64,000 nt of DNA from assembly GCA_004764695.1 (NCBI GenBank), contig SMSO01000004.1:709501-773500 (forward strand), in the 5' to 3' direction. The notes below the pieces were generated by a model, which worked only from the letters and a program-made list of their open reading frames with translations, was not told the origin of the DNA and did no database searches. How positions within the stretch are numbered: the stretch's first letter is position 1; every line of letters begins with the position of its first letter. Source of the DNA: Schizochytrium sp. TIO01 (Eukaryota; Sar; Bigyra; Thraustochytrida; Thraustochytriidae). Both the position numbers and the translations under genes were made by a program. Of the stretch, positions 10,056-20,090 are shown piece by piece.

Positions 10056-11905
10056 ATGCCTTCTTTACGACGACTAGGGTCTATAGGCCTGTTCAGTTTC
10101 CTTCTTTCCACTTACTCTGGTTTCCTTGCTACAGCAGAGAGCTCTACTCCCATCTGGCTAGGCCGTATAAACTTGGGCGTGTTTAAAAATTGCAGTGATG
10201 CCTACGCGGCTTTCGAAGGGGCAATCAAAGCACTTGGGGAAGAGGCCGAAGAAAAAGAACAAGAACAAGAAGGAAAATCTCTTTCAGTTTTGCGTGAGCT
10301 GAAGTCATCTTCATCTTGCTTCATAAAATTCAGTGCTTTTGAGGACCAAGTCGAGGAATTACAGAATCGTCTCGATTGGCTGACTGAAATTGAAGCAGAC
10401 ATTGAGGTGGGCCATACTGGTGCCCCTTATGCGTGGGGACTTGACCGCGTGGACCAAACCTCTTTGCCTTTAGACAGGCGGCCTTACGAGCCTTTATACG
10501 ATGGTTCTGGCATAACGATCTATGTTTTAGACACGGGTGTTTACACTGAGCATAAGGAGTTTGACGGTGGTGAGCGGGCTTCCCTCGGTATAAATTTGGT
10601 TTCTGACGAATCTGCCGATAATCTAAATGGGCATGGCACGCACGTCGCCTCGCTAGCTGTAGGCACTCATGTCGGGACTGCCCCTGGCGCGCAGGTGGTG
10701 GCTGTGAAAGTGCTCAATAAATCTGGCAAAGGGAGCATTTCGCGAGTTATCGAAGGCATGCATTGGGTGCTCAACGAACTCGAAGAAAAGCAGAAGAATG
10801 AGACGAACGGCAGAGGTACAGGTGCGATTATGTCCATGTCGCTCGGAGGTAGCCGCAGTACTTTCTTTAACTCAGTTGTCAAAGAAGCCGTCGAGGCAGG
10901 TGTAGGTGTGGTGGTAGCTGCAAGCAACGACGCTCAGGATGCTTGCAAATCGAGCCCGGCGTCTGCTGAGGAGGCCATCACCGTGGGCGCGACGAAAAAG
11001 GGTGACAGCATGGCAGGTTACAGTAATTACGGGAGTTGCGTGGACCTTTACGCACCGGGCAGTAGCATCGAGGGGGCTTTGCATGGCTCGAGGACGAGTT
11101 ATCTTGTCATGTCTGGAACCAGCATGGCCACACCGGCGGTTTCAGGTGCCCTTGCGGGCCGGTTGCAGAAGCATAGCTGGGACCTTGCCAAGGCTACCAA
11201 GGATTTGCTGCTTTATACATCTCATAATCAGGTCACGAACACTCGCGGCAACGACGCTGCGGCGCAACTGCTTCGTGTAGAGCGGCAAGAGGAAACTTGG
11301 GTGCCCACGCCTCAGCCTACTCTCAGCCCAACGAACGAACCGGTGGAGATGTGAAGGTCTGCTTAGACTACTCGGCTTCGAGTTTCGGGCCTGCAGTGGC
11401 TCGAGAGAGCAAGCCCGTCGCTGGCGAGGTCGCTTTGGCCCTTACGGACTTGTGCAGTCACCCCAGTAACGCCGAAAAAAGGCAAATCAAGGGCAAGATG
11501 GTTGTGATTGACCGAGGCAGCTGTGCCTTTGTGGAGAAGGCAGCCAACGCCGAACGCGGTGGCGCCCGCGCTGCGCTTTTCCGTTTGATGAATACCTCTG
11601 CAAAGCTCTTTCCTCCTACTTCCTTTGAAAACCTAGTTACGCACATTCCCTCTGCACTGATTTCGTATAAGGATGGACAGAACCTGGAAAAGTATTACCT
11701 TGGGAAAACACTCTACTGGGGCCATGGTCCTCTGCCTGACACACTCACCAAAAGTCCTACAGCTAAGCCCACGAAGCCGGGCACGGATTGCTCGATTTTC
11801 AACCGCAAGAAGCGAAAATGCAAGCACAACCGCTTCTGTCACTGGGTCAAGTCAAGTAATCAGGCAACATGCGAGCTTAAAGAGATCTATCAGCGTGTCG
11901 CATAA
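10056..11905 (+). CDS. Secreted subtilase with PA domain, frame-broken
   Basis: A proteinase-K-like serine endopeptidase (S8). The first frame (10056-11354) gives a signal peptide (residues 1 to about 26, hydrophobic GLFSFLLSTYSGFL), an I9-like propeptide to about 125, and a catalytic domain with Asp in YVLDTGVY, His in NGHGTHVAS, oxyanion Asn in VVAASNDA and Ser in MSGTSMATPAVSG. It then runs into a PTPQPTLSPTNEP linker and stops at TGA 11352-11354. A second frame, shifted by -1 and open through 11905, continues with a protease-associated (PA) domain (GKMVVIDRGSCAFVEKAANA) and a Cys-rich basic tail. PA domains are normal subtilase partners, so the two frames are one gene missing one base near 11340-11352. 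A 32-nt GT-AG intron (11351-11382) would also restore the frame, but it is far shorter than the other introns here. Export and extracellular digestion are likely. Confidence 0.85.
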
Positions 11906-11989
11906 TGAGATAGATTTATCATGTCTATTTATTTCTTTTTATTTCTTTGTTGATTGATGAATTGATTTATCTATATTTTTCTTATATTC

Positions 11990-14197
11990 TTATTCCATCG
12001 ATCCTCGCATGTCTAAACTTCTTATGGACTCTCTTAAACGATGCAAATCATGCGCACAAGACCTTTTAAACTCAGCAGTGTGTTTGGGCTCGTAGACAGC
12101 ATCCCCGAAGTCAGTGATATAGAAGCGGGTACTCTCGTTAACAACGACCATATGGAAAGCAGAGAAACTTATATGACCGTGAGTGATTCCGTTTTCGTGG
12201 AGGGTTGTAAGTGCCTTAAACATTCCTTCTTGGACGAACTCTTGCTTTTTAACAGCGCGAGGCATGGTCCCCACGGGGGAGCCCTCACGTGAAGTCACCA
12301 AGATTTGTGGACTTTCTGTGGATTCACTAGCATAGAAAAGGTAAGGAGCGCATACTCCCTGCAGGCTGCGTAGAGGGCCCTTGTACATGTCAATTTCATT
12401 GAGAAATTGACCTTCAGAGCCTTCTTCCTCCTTGTCCAACATCTTTAGAACAAGGGGGATACCACTTACAGTCATTTTAATCGACTGGTCATAAAGGTCA
12501 GTATTCGGATGTTTTTCGAGAAGCTCCCATGGAAAACCAATGCAAATCTGCTTGAGAGGAAGATTGTCTATCAAGGCGAGACGAGCTGCATCTCCCTCAA
12601 GTTTCTTGATTGCGAAAAGATTTTCACTAACTGAAACATAGGCATTTTCCAGGTTGTCAATAATGTTTGCAGGGATCAATGCAGCATTGACACCAGCTCC
12701 AGGTACATTTCCACCGGCTCCGCCCCCGGCTCCCGCACCTGGCGGTTGTCCTCCGTGTCCTCCTTGGCCTCCTTGGCCACCTTGGCCACCGTTTCCTTGA
12801 TTACCGCCACCACCACCTTGCCCTCCGTTGTTGTTATTGTTGTTATTGTTGCCACCTTGTTGTTGCTGGGCTTGTTGAAGAGCGTTCCACGCGTTTACCA
12901 TCTCTTGAACAATCTGATTCTTTCGGTTTTGAGTTCTTTGATGACGTGCCTCTCGAGGAAAGGTGGTCCAGTAGTCGCTAAGATAACTATAGAACCGAGA
13001 AGGGTTTTCAACCACCATTCTATGCCCATTGTTCGTTTCTGCCTCTCTGGCAACATGCGTTAGAAAACTCATGAGCAGTGCGGCAGGTGAGTCGGTTGAA
13101 ATGCCCACCCCGGCGCCATTCAATCCAGGGCTGACGAACAAACGACCATCCGGTTCCATTTTCAAGAGCCAGGTCATCTCGCACGTCGAAAGAACTCCGT
13201 ACTTTCGTTGAAATGCTACCATGTAACCAGCAATCTGATATACACTTCTACGTGTGTGCTCGTCTCCCGCAGGCGCTTGAAGGTCAACATTATTTTCATC
13301 GATAGGGGCGTCGAGTTGATTTTGAGTGAGGCGTTGAGGAATGACAGCATTGCGGTTCCCTGTGGAAGCCGCAGGGCTGTAGTTGGGACCATAGTATCCC
13401 CTGACTAGGTTTCCTTGAGTAGGAATGTTGCGATTCATGAACTCCGACTGCATACAATCAGGTGCCTTGAGTTCAAAGACGACGAGATCCTCTCCGTCAA
13501 GAGATACTACGAAGTCTGGTCGCAGAAGGACAGTCGACGTTTTCTGTTGTCGAACCTTGAACCTTCGGTTCGGTGATTTGAACTCTACAGCCCAATACTT
13601 TTTGAGAACCTTTACGATAAACTGGAGTATACCTTCGCCATCCTCAGTATTTGCAAAGAAATCTTCAGCTTCTATATTGGAACATTTTGTATTAAAAGAA
13701 GCATCTCTAAAATTAGACCCCTCGCCGAAAGCGATGCCGTGCTCCCGAACATTATTCATGGTAATGGCGTGTTTTATTTCGACGCGAAAATTTAGCCAAT
13801 TGAGAACCTGAGCGGGTACAACGGCTCCTGGTGCAGGAGGAGTGGCCATCTCGAGCAATTCGTCGTTGCCTATGCGTGCCGGTACCTGGTACATGCGTTG
13901 AGAAAGAAGGTAAATGGCAGGTATGTGAGCAGTACGTTGATCGGCGTATTTATCCATTACCCTCTCGGCGAGATCTCGATCCGCAGCGGGCATATTTGGG
14001 TTAGCTACGAGGTGGTCACTAATTGTCTGACACATCTCTGTAAGCTGCTCGGGAACCAATTGGTAAAGCAGGCGTTTCTCAGCACGAGAAGCAAGCATCA
14101 CATCCGGATAACTTGCATTAGCAAAGCTTATATTGGCGTGGTTCGTATTGATGAGACGCAAACAAGCAGCATCCGCATCCGCCTGTGCATTCGCCAT
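11990..14197 (-). CDS. PD-(D/E)XK nuclease fused to pseudokinase
   Basis: A 735-residue single-exon protein in two parts. The N-terminal half has a restriction-endonuclease-fold core: LLRPDFVVSLDG with D228, then VVFELKAPD with E242-L-K244, the PD...ExK metal-binding signature. A Gln/Asn/Gly/Pro-rich linker (about 440-505) follows. The C-terminal part looks like a protein kinase: VAIK-type lysine K585 (IPLVLKML), a helix-C glutamate (FLNEIDMY), a catalytic loop reading H673-G-H675 instead of HxD, Ala680 where the metal-binding Asn should be, and an intact D696-F-G. It is probably catalytically dead or atypical. Nuclease and kinase tails are known in Crinkler-type and related eukaryotic effector or transposon-linked proteins, which is the nearest architecture I know. 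No signal peptide or LxLFLAK leader is seen. The start is the ATG at 14197; the frame runs on to a TTG at 14230. Convergent with the subtilase, 84 bp apart. Confidence 0.75.
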   Translation of the reverse strand: MANAQADADAACLRLINTNHANISFANASYPDVMLASRAEKRLLYQLVPEQLTEMCQTISDHLVANPNMPAADRDLAERVMDKYADQRTAHIPAIYLLSQRMYQVPARIGNDELLEMATPPAPGAVVPAQVLNWLNFRVEIKHAITMNNVREHGIAFGEGSNFRDASFNTKCSNIEAEDFFANTEDGEGILQFIVKVLKKYWAVEFKSPNRRFKVRQQKTSTVLLRPDFVVSLDGEDLVVFELKAPDCMQSEFMNRNIPTQGNLVRGYYGPNYSPAASTGNRNAVIPQRLTQNQLDAPIDENNVDLQAPAGDEHTRRSVYQIAGYMVAFQRKYGVLSTCEMTWLLKMEPDGRLFVSPGLNGAGVGISTDSPAALLMSFLTHVAREAETNNGHRMVVENPSRFYSYLSDYWTTFPREARHQRTQNRKNQIVQEMVNAWNALQQAQQQQGGNNNNNNNNGGQGGGGGNQGNGGQGGQGGQGGHGGQPPGAGAGGGAGGNVPGAGVNAALIPANIIDNLENAYVSVSENLFAIKKLEGDAARLALIDNLPLKQICIGFPWELLEKHPNTDLYDQSIKMTVSGIPLVLKMLDKEEEGSEGQFLNEIDMYKGPLRSLQGVCAPYLFYASESTESPQILVTSREGSPVGTMPRAVKKQEFVQEGMFKALTTLHENGITHGHISFSAFHMVVVNESTRFYITDFGDAVYEPKHTAEFKRSCAHDLHRLRESIRSLDMRGSME

Positions 14198-14758
14198 GGT
14201 GAGGGTTTCAACTGGAAACTCTGCCCACAAGCTTCTGCGCCTCTTACATTTCGTCGATTTCTAAACCTTTTCACCTTTACTGTTGTTCAAAGTCGTCTGC
14301 CGACTTCTTCTGTTCTTGTTTCGCACGCCCAGTTGCGTGTTTGCATTCCCCTTTCCATCATTCAAAGGCCAGTGAAGTATTTTCATTATTTATTATTTTT
14401 AATTGAAATAACTAGTTAGAAGGTACTGAGTGCACGCGCACGTGAATCTTTTTTGTGTGCTCGTGGCCCTAGAGATGATCGATAGTTCGGCACTTTCTAT
14501 GTTCTGAGAGTGCCTACTGAAAATATTTAATACTACTAATGACAACACTAATACTAATAATTGACGGCTTGTTGGTTTGTTTTAAAGCTTCCTAGTGTTT
14601 GTCATGAGATATAGTATAGTAGATATTTTGATTGATCGATTGAAAATGAAGAGAGGACGATTAAAGAAAAAGGATTCTTATTTTTTTTCAGAGTGTGTGA
14701 CAAATATTTTATTTATTTTTTAAGGAAAGGGTGTGCGAAAAAAACAAAACAAAAAAAC
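14198..14758. other. Divergent promoter spacer
   Basis: A+T-rich region between the nuclease/pseudokinase gene and the methyltransferase fragment, which are transcribed away from each other. It has T- and A-runs at about 14681-14760. No gene supported. Confidence 0.4.
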
Positions 14759-15146
14759 ATGAATGCTGACAACACCAATCGAGAAGACTATTGGGAAAGG
14801 ACCTACTCAGAGCCACACACAAGCGATAACGCCCACGCGCTCAAACGAACCACTCCCTCGAGTTTTGCAGAGTTTGCAATCCGCAAGCGACTAGATTATG
14901 TCCTTTCTGCTCCAAAACCTGGATCTGTAATTGACAGATTTGGCGTTGCAGTAGAATTAGGCTGCGGCTCTGGACAAGAAAGACTCCTGCTACTTGTCAT
15001 CGTTCTTCGATCATCTTGTTGCGGTAGATGCCTCGGAGGCTGCGTGTGCGTCGACTCAAGCAAGGGCCGCACAGACTGATTCTAAGCATGTCCAAGTCCT
15101 GAGGGCCAACGCGGCTAGGAAACCAAAAGAAAGGGAACGTAGCTAA
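14759..15146 (+). pseudogene. Truncated SAM methyltransferase
   Basis: ATG at 14759 opens MNADNTNREDYWERTYSEP and leads to a class I SAM-methyltransferase motif I, VAVELGCGSGQ, at about residue 65. The frame then slips by +1 near 14975-14985: motif II only makes sense in the next frame (SSFFDHLVAVDASEAACA, then HVQVLRANAA), which ends at TAA 15144-15146. The fold needs about 100 more residues and none are found downstream. Similarity stops near 15115, where an array of palindromic repeats begins, and the final codons and stop are made of repeat sequence. So there are two lesions, a one-base frame shift and loss of the C-terminal half. The family resembles small-molecule (TMT-type) methyltransferases, but the substrate cannot be told. 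Confidence 0.7.
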
Positions 15147-15290
15147 GTAGCCAAAGAAAGCAAGGAAAACAAAAGAAAGGCACCTAGCTACGTGATGTCA
15201 CGTAGCTAGGTATCCCAAACCAAAGCAAAGAGAGAAGGGCACTTAGCTACGTGATGTCACGTAGCTAAGTTGGGTCACGCAGCTACGTTG
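15121..15290. repeat. Array of perfect palindromes (AGCTACGT family)
   Basis: Two perfect 30-nt palindromes lie at 15182-15211 and 15241-15270. Each has 14-nt arms around a TG centre: ACCTAGCTACGTGA in the first and ACTTAGCTACGTGA in the second. The single arm difference (C to T) is matched by the complementary change in the other arm, so both stay perfect. Related half-sites flank them at 15137-15148 (AACGTAGCTAAG) and 15275-15289 (TCACGCAGCTACGTT). The units are separated by A/G-rich text with AAGAAAG and CCAAAG words, with a period near 59 nt. This could be a small non-autonomous element, an array of palindromic protein-binding sites or hairpin-forming DNA. It directly follows the methyltransferase break. 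Confidence 0.8.
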
Positions 15291-16537
15291 CAAAAAATCA
15301 TAGATGCTGGAAAGTCCTAAGAAAGGTCTAGTGTCTCTTATAAAATATATACAGCTAGCTACGGAGATATGGTAATTTTTTCTTACTCTCAAAATGAATA
15401 CTATGAAAATCTATATCTGATTTAACATCGATACTCCCCTTAGCTTCAGGCTAAGTCTAATGTAACCAGTGCTTTTGGTTTTTGTTCATTCTCATAAATT
15501 GTATAGCTGAGTATTCTTTTTACAACTCATCATGCCTAATTACTTGTTGACTTAGGAGCAAAACCATAAATGAATATTATTACCTACCTAACTACAAAAT
15601 ATCGATAGCCACAGCTGTAAATCGCTCCGTACAAAAGTGCTCATAGCGGCCCGATGATACGTCAGTTCATTCACCAGATTTGATTTTCTTCACTGTATTT
15701 TATCTTTCAACGCAAATTTCATCTATGCAAGCTATACCCCACGATAAACTACACCAATGTACCAAGACTCGACTATGTTTCCTTCGCCTTGCGTTGTTTC
15801 CATGGACAACTTTTTCATCTCCTGATCTATAAATACTCCACTCAAGCATCCATTTCTACCTGTTCACAGCCATCACAATCGTCCCAGCTACGCTTCCCAT
15901 AGACCTTAATAGTCTCTCCATTCTCTAGCTTGTATATCCAACATTTAAGGTTTCTTTGCCTTTTCCTTTCTTCATGATATCCTCGCTAAACTATACGGAC
16001 TCCTTCAAAGGGTCCCGGGGCGTGAAACGGCTGCGCAATTCTCTGTTATGGATAGTGTGCTATAGTTTAGTATAAATGGTTGCTAGAAGGATAGAGGAGG
16101 AAATGGAGAAGCAGCTGAGTAGTTATTTGCTGTGCAGCGGAAGGCCACCAAGCATCAAACCAGAGCTGACAGGGCTTGGCAAAGTCCAAGGTCATAGGAT
16201 AACTCTGTTTGTGAAGGTGGTTGTGATTGCTGATATAGTCAGTTTACACAAGTTAAAACCTCGCGACGAGCACTGGCGTGATTAGAACTTTGGATCGTTG
16301 TGCCCGAGGCGAGCCTCGGCTCAGTTTTGCTCGGTTCGCGTGCCGACAACAGGACTTGTAACACAGCTCAACCATTGAAAAGCATAACCTGGAGATAACT
16401 GCGAGATAGAAACGGTTCTCTCTGGAGGGAGAAACGTGTAAGGGAAACGCGCAGGAGAGCCTTCTTATTTCTGGTGTCAGAGACGGATTTAGAGCGGCAA
16501 ACCGGCTTCGAAGAGGCCCTTCTTCTAGCTAGTAAAG
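15291..16537. other. Gene-free spacer upstream of Aurora gene 1
   Basis: A+T-rich DNA with a TACCTACCTA motif at 15581-15590 and an AGCTAGCTACGG word at 15353-15364 that echoes the palindromes nearby. From about 16290 the sequence becomes more G+C rich, which probably marks the promoter and leader of the kinase at 16538. No methyltransferase C-terminus found. Confidence 0.45.
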
Positions 16538-17689
16538 ATGGACTTCCGCGGAGGTCTAAAGGAAAACAACCGTACCAACTATGGCAGTAACAGCAGTGGA
16601 GGCAGTAATGGTAGTGGCCCTAGCTCCACAACAGTTCGGGATCCAGAAGGTATGCGGCAAAAGATGACCAAAATGGGCGGGGCCATGCGGATTCCACAGA
16701 ATATTCCTCGCGGAGGAGGCATGGGTGCGGAGGTGACTGAGAGCAAAGACCCTAGCGATAGGCCCAACCGCGCTCTCAACCGACCTGCAAAGGCACGTGA
16801 AAGCATGGTCCCTGTGGACCCATTCACATCGGACGACGCGAACAATAACTGGAGTCTGGACAAATTTGACATTGGCAAGAAGCTTGGCAGCGGTAAATTC
16901 GGCAATGTGTATCTCGCACGAGAGCGCAAGCATGAGTACGTAGTAGCCATCAAAGTTTTACAAAAGTCTCAGCTGCAGAAAAATAATGTTGAGCACCAAC
17001 TACGCCGCGAGATCGAGATTCAAGCACACTTGCGTCACAAAAACGTTCTGCGTCTTTTTACATTTTTCCACGATGAAAAACGAATTTACCTTGTTTTGGA
17101 GTTTGTAGCGCGTGGTGAGCTCTATAAAGAGCTCCAGCGCAAAGGCCGCTTTCGGGAGCGCCGAGCTGCGCGGTATATTCGTCAGATCGCCGAGGCACTT
17201 GCGTACTGTCACAGTAAGAACGTGATTCACCGTGATATTAAGCCCGAAAATCTCTTGCTCACACTCAATGACGAACTGAAGATTGCAGATTTCGGTTGGT
17301 CTGCCCATGGTTCCAGCCGTCGTGAAACTATGTGTGGTACTTTGGATTACCTGCCTCCTGAAATGGTAGAGCGCAAAGGTTATGATGAGAAGGTTGATAA
17401 CTGGAGTCTTGGAGTCCTTGCTTACGAATTTTTAGCCGGTCGGCCACCGTTTGAGACAGAGGGTCAGGAAGCTACGTTCCAGCTGATTCTTCAGGTCCGC
17501 TATACCTTCCCATCACACTTCTCTCCTGCTGCCAAGAGTTTTATTAAGTCATTGCTCAGGAAACGGCCTGAAGATCGCATGCCCCTTTCAGAGGTTCCAA
17601 ATCACGAATGGATCAAACTCAATGCGCCACTTGTTGAAAAAAAACTTTACAGCAACATTAACCCAACTCAGGTGAGCACTCGCACATGA
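16538..17689 (+). CDS. AURK: Aurora-type Ser/Thr kinase 1
   Basis: Aurora kinases phosphorylate mitotic targets at spindle poles, centromeres and the midzone. This 383-residue single-exon protein has a 104-residue Gly/Ser-rich head and then the kinase domain from W105 ([20 protein letters not shown]). It has K139 (VAIKVL), H231-R-D233 in [14 protein letters not shown]251-F-G-W and the Aurora-type activation segment [11 protein letters not shown] with T264. DFGW, RRxTxCGT and the WxLxxFxIG entry are Aurora hallmarks and separate it from PLK or AGC kinases. Small oddities: LPPEM where APE is normal, and DNWSLG for DxWSLG. It ends in a short tail. First of four related genes in 10.7 kb. Which of A, B or plant-like types it represents cannot be decided by eye. 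Confidence 0.92.
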   Translation: MDFRGGLKENNRTNYGSNSSGGSNGSGPSSTTVRDPEGMRQKMTKMGGAMRIPQNIPRGGGMGAEVTESKDPSDRPNRALNRPAKARESMVPVDPFTSDDANNNWSLDKFDIGKKLGSGKFGNVYLARERKHEYVVAIKVLQKSQLQKNNVEHQLRREIEIQAHLRHKNVLRLFTFFHDEKRIYLVLEFVARGELYKELQRKGRFRERRAARYIRQIAEALAYCHSKNVIHRDIKPENLLLTLNDELKIADFGWSAHGSSRRETMCGTLDYLPPEMVERKGYDEKVDNWSLGVLAYEFLAGRPPFETEGQEATFQLILQVRYTFPSHFSPAAKSFIKSLLRKRPEDRMPLSEVPNHEWIKLNAPLVEKKLYSNINPTQVSTRT

Positions 17690-18173
17690 TCGCACTGCAA
17701 ACACCAGCTACAGAGCTGTTACAAATTCCCTCTTTGCCTTTTATAAGTACATATTCAATCATGCCAATACAATAAATTCAACTGTCTCCAATGGCACCAA
17801 GACGAGCTCACGTCCTCCAATATACTACGGAAAAAATTTAATAGCATCAACATACCCAAAACAACAACAGACAAGTCAGATTTGTAAGATTTTCAACTAG
17901 ATTATGGTGGTGTTTCAGATAGCTCTTTCTTGTCAAGTGAGTTGACGTGGCATCTAGCACCGCGTGGACACTACCAACCCACTTGTGACTTTGTATTGAC
18001 TCCTGCTTTATAGTTCTTCAGATCTAGGTAATATAGTTTCTTCAGGGATCTGCCTCTGAGATAACACCTAGCATGTACTTCTAGCCTCAGACTATTTGTA
18101 AATTATGCTAAGAATGAAGGTTATATACAATTGTTTCACCATTGCTTTCAACCTCCTCACAAAGGAGCACCTT
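17690..18173. other. Spacer between Aurora 1 and tRNA-Cys
   Basis: A+T-rich; probably contains the 3' end of the Aurora transcript and tRNA upstream sequence. No gene supported. Confidence 0.4.
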
Positions 18174-18245
18174 GAGTCGTTAGCTCAGTGGTAGAGCGTT
18201 CGATTGCAGTTCGAATGGTCACGCGTTCAACTCGCGTACGGCTCT
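18174..18245 (+). tRNA. trnC-GCA: tRNA-Cys (GCA)
   Basis: A complete cloverleaf without intron. The acceptor stem GAGTCGT pairs with ACGGCTC (one G-T). The D arm is GCTC-AGTGGTA-GAGC, the anticodon arm TTCGA-TTGCAGT-TCGAA with anticodon GCA, the variable loop TGGTC and the T arm ACGCG-TTCAACT-CGCGT. The discriminator base is T, as is usual for tRNA-Cys. The A box (TAGCTCAGTGG) and B box (GTTCAACTC) are internal, and a T-run at 18249-18254 would end Pol III transcription. It sits between two Aurora kinase genes. Confidence 0.95.
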
Positions 18246-18248
18246 TAT

Positions 18249-18254
18249 CTTTTT
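18249..18254 (+). terminator. Pol III terminator of tRNA-Cys
   Basis: A run of six T residues three bases after the discriminator base; T-runs of four or more end Pol III transcription. Confidence 0.75.
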
Positions 18255-18580
18255 TCCCTCTATTTTTTTTTATTTTTAAAGGAATTAAATTTTTAGTTTG
18301 TTAAGAATAAGATGAAAACCCTAAAAATTATGATTAATTTTAATTAGTTCTTTTCCTTTATTTTGTACTTAGACATGATATATTCTGGCAGGTGGCGTTG
18401 TGTGAGACAGCAAAGCTTCTGCTCCTAGACTTTACAACTCGAAAATAGAGTACCAATAAGGTTAATTCAGTCAGTCAATACATGATAGTAGGAATGATTT
18501 TGGGTCGAGAGGTAAGGCACAAATATTGACAGGATTATCTTAAAATTAATTGTATTGCAGGATTGCGTGTAGATATTCCT
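18255..18580. other. Spacer between tRNA-Cys and Aurora 2
   Basis: A+T-rich with a second T-run at 18267-18276. It includes the 3' flank of the minus-strand Aurora gene. Nothing else seen. Confidence 0.4.
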
Positions 18581-20090
18581 CTACTTTCGCATGTTTGTAA
18601 GAATCCAAGGATGGTCTTGGATTTGTTGAAGAGTGAGTCTCTCTTCTGGAGACGATCGAAGAAGCTTCGATACAAATTCTCGAGCTTCCTTAGAAACGTA
18701 GTCAGGGTAGTCAACCTCGTTTTGCATGATCTTCGTGTATGTAAGTTGCATACTAGGAGCATCAAAGGGAGGGTTGCCAGTGAGAAATTCGTAGGCAAGC
18801 ACTCCAAGACTCCAAATATCAGCTCTTGCGTCATGAGGTACACCGGCCACCATCTCAGGGGCCAAGTAATCTAGCTGATAGTTATGTATCGAATTATAAC
18901 AGATTTACGCAGTTAGTACACCAATTGTTTTATTTCTAGCATGAACAAGCGGGGGGTTAACTTACGGTACCACAGAGTGTATTGCGACGTGAGCTGGGGG
19001 CATGAACGGACGAACCAAAATCGCTAATGCGAATCTCCCCGTCGGCTCCTAGTAATAGATTTTCTGGCTTCAGGTCTCGGTGAATTACATTCTTTTCGTG
19101 TAAATGCTCAAGAGCCTGAGCTAATTGCACAATATACCTAGCAGTTGTTGGTTCGTCGAACCGACCGCACTCCTTGAGGGATTCGTAAATTTCACCGTTA
19201 GGTGCGTGCTCTAAGATAACATAGATTCGCTTCGCATCGTAAAAGTACCCATGTAGGCGAAGAACATTATTGTGGTGGAGCGTAGCCTGGATCTCAATTT
19301 CACGCCGCAGTTGATATGCTGCATCTTGACGCACGAGTTGTGCCTTATCAAGAACTTTAAGAGCCACAACATAGCGGCTTTGTTTTTCACGGGCCAAGTA
19401 CACATTGCCATATTTTCCACTTCCAAGCTGACGTCCAATTTCAAAGTCGTCCAAAGACCATGTGCTTCCAGGTTTCGCAGGAGCTCTGTGTGCTGTTGAT
19501 GAGCCGCTTGCAGGTGTAAGAACTCCTTTCGACACATGGTCAGCTTGAGGTTTGTAACCTTTAAGAAGCGGAGTCTGCGCTAGCCCAGCATTACGTGAGC
19601 GTTTACGTGCTGCTTCGGCACTTTTCAAGGCACTTCGTGCTTCCTTGTTGAGCATTTTATGATTGGCTTCTGGAGTGCCCATTGGTTGAAAGTGGTATTG
19701 CTCTTTATCATCGTCGTCGTCAAATGCGAGGCTTCCGCGATCTGATGCGCGAAAGAACTCATGAACTTCAAAGGACTCGTCCTGCCCATCTCCATCAAGC
19801 ATCTCCTCATCATTCACATCTCCAAAGACTTCATCGTTTAAGATTTCAGGTTGCCTTTGTCCATGATATTGCTGCTGCTGCTGCTGCTGTTGCTGCTGAG
19901 ACCTCGAAGAAGAGTTCGATTCACGTTTCGCATATAGCGGCGCTGCTGCCAAAGTGGTCGTCGTTGGAGCAGCCGTTTTCCCCGTTACTGCCACATGTGC
20001 ATACCGCCTTTGCGCAGGGTCTTGAGTACTTCTTGCTTTTCTTGCACTTCTTAACGCAACCTCGCGTTTCCTGGCACTAAACTCGTTCAT
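18581..20090 (-). CDS. AURK: Aurora-type Ser/Thr kinase 2, one intron
   Basis: Two exons, 20090-18966 and 18874-18581, join across a 91-nt phase-0 intron with donor GTAAGT and acceptor CAG. The join restores the activation segment as RRNTLCGT then LDYLAPEM. The product is 472 residues. It has a basic N-terminus, a poly-Gln run (CAG repeats at about 19870-19898), an acidic stretch, and the kinase domain from W211 ([20 protein letters not shown]) with [19 protein letters not shown] and [13 protein letters not shown]. The DFG motif reads DFGSSVH, so the tryptophan that follows DFG in most Auroras is Ser here. It is transcribed against its three relatives. Catalytic residues are all present, so it should be active. 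Confidence 0.9.
18875..18965 (-). other. Intron in Aurora 2
   Basis: 91-nt GT-AG intron. The donor GTAAGT directly follows the codon for Thr of CGT, and the acceptor CAG precedes CTAGATTAC. An in-frame stop lies three codons into the intron, so splicing is needed for a full kinase. Confidence 0.88.

Noticed and set aside
11351-11382. 32-nt GT-AG intron that would repair the subtilase frame
   Set aside because: Placed introns here are 91 nt or longer, the acceptor lacks a pyrimidine tract, and it would delete residues that look like the start of the PA domain. A missing base is simpler.
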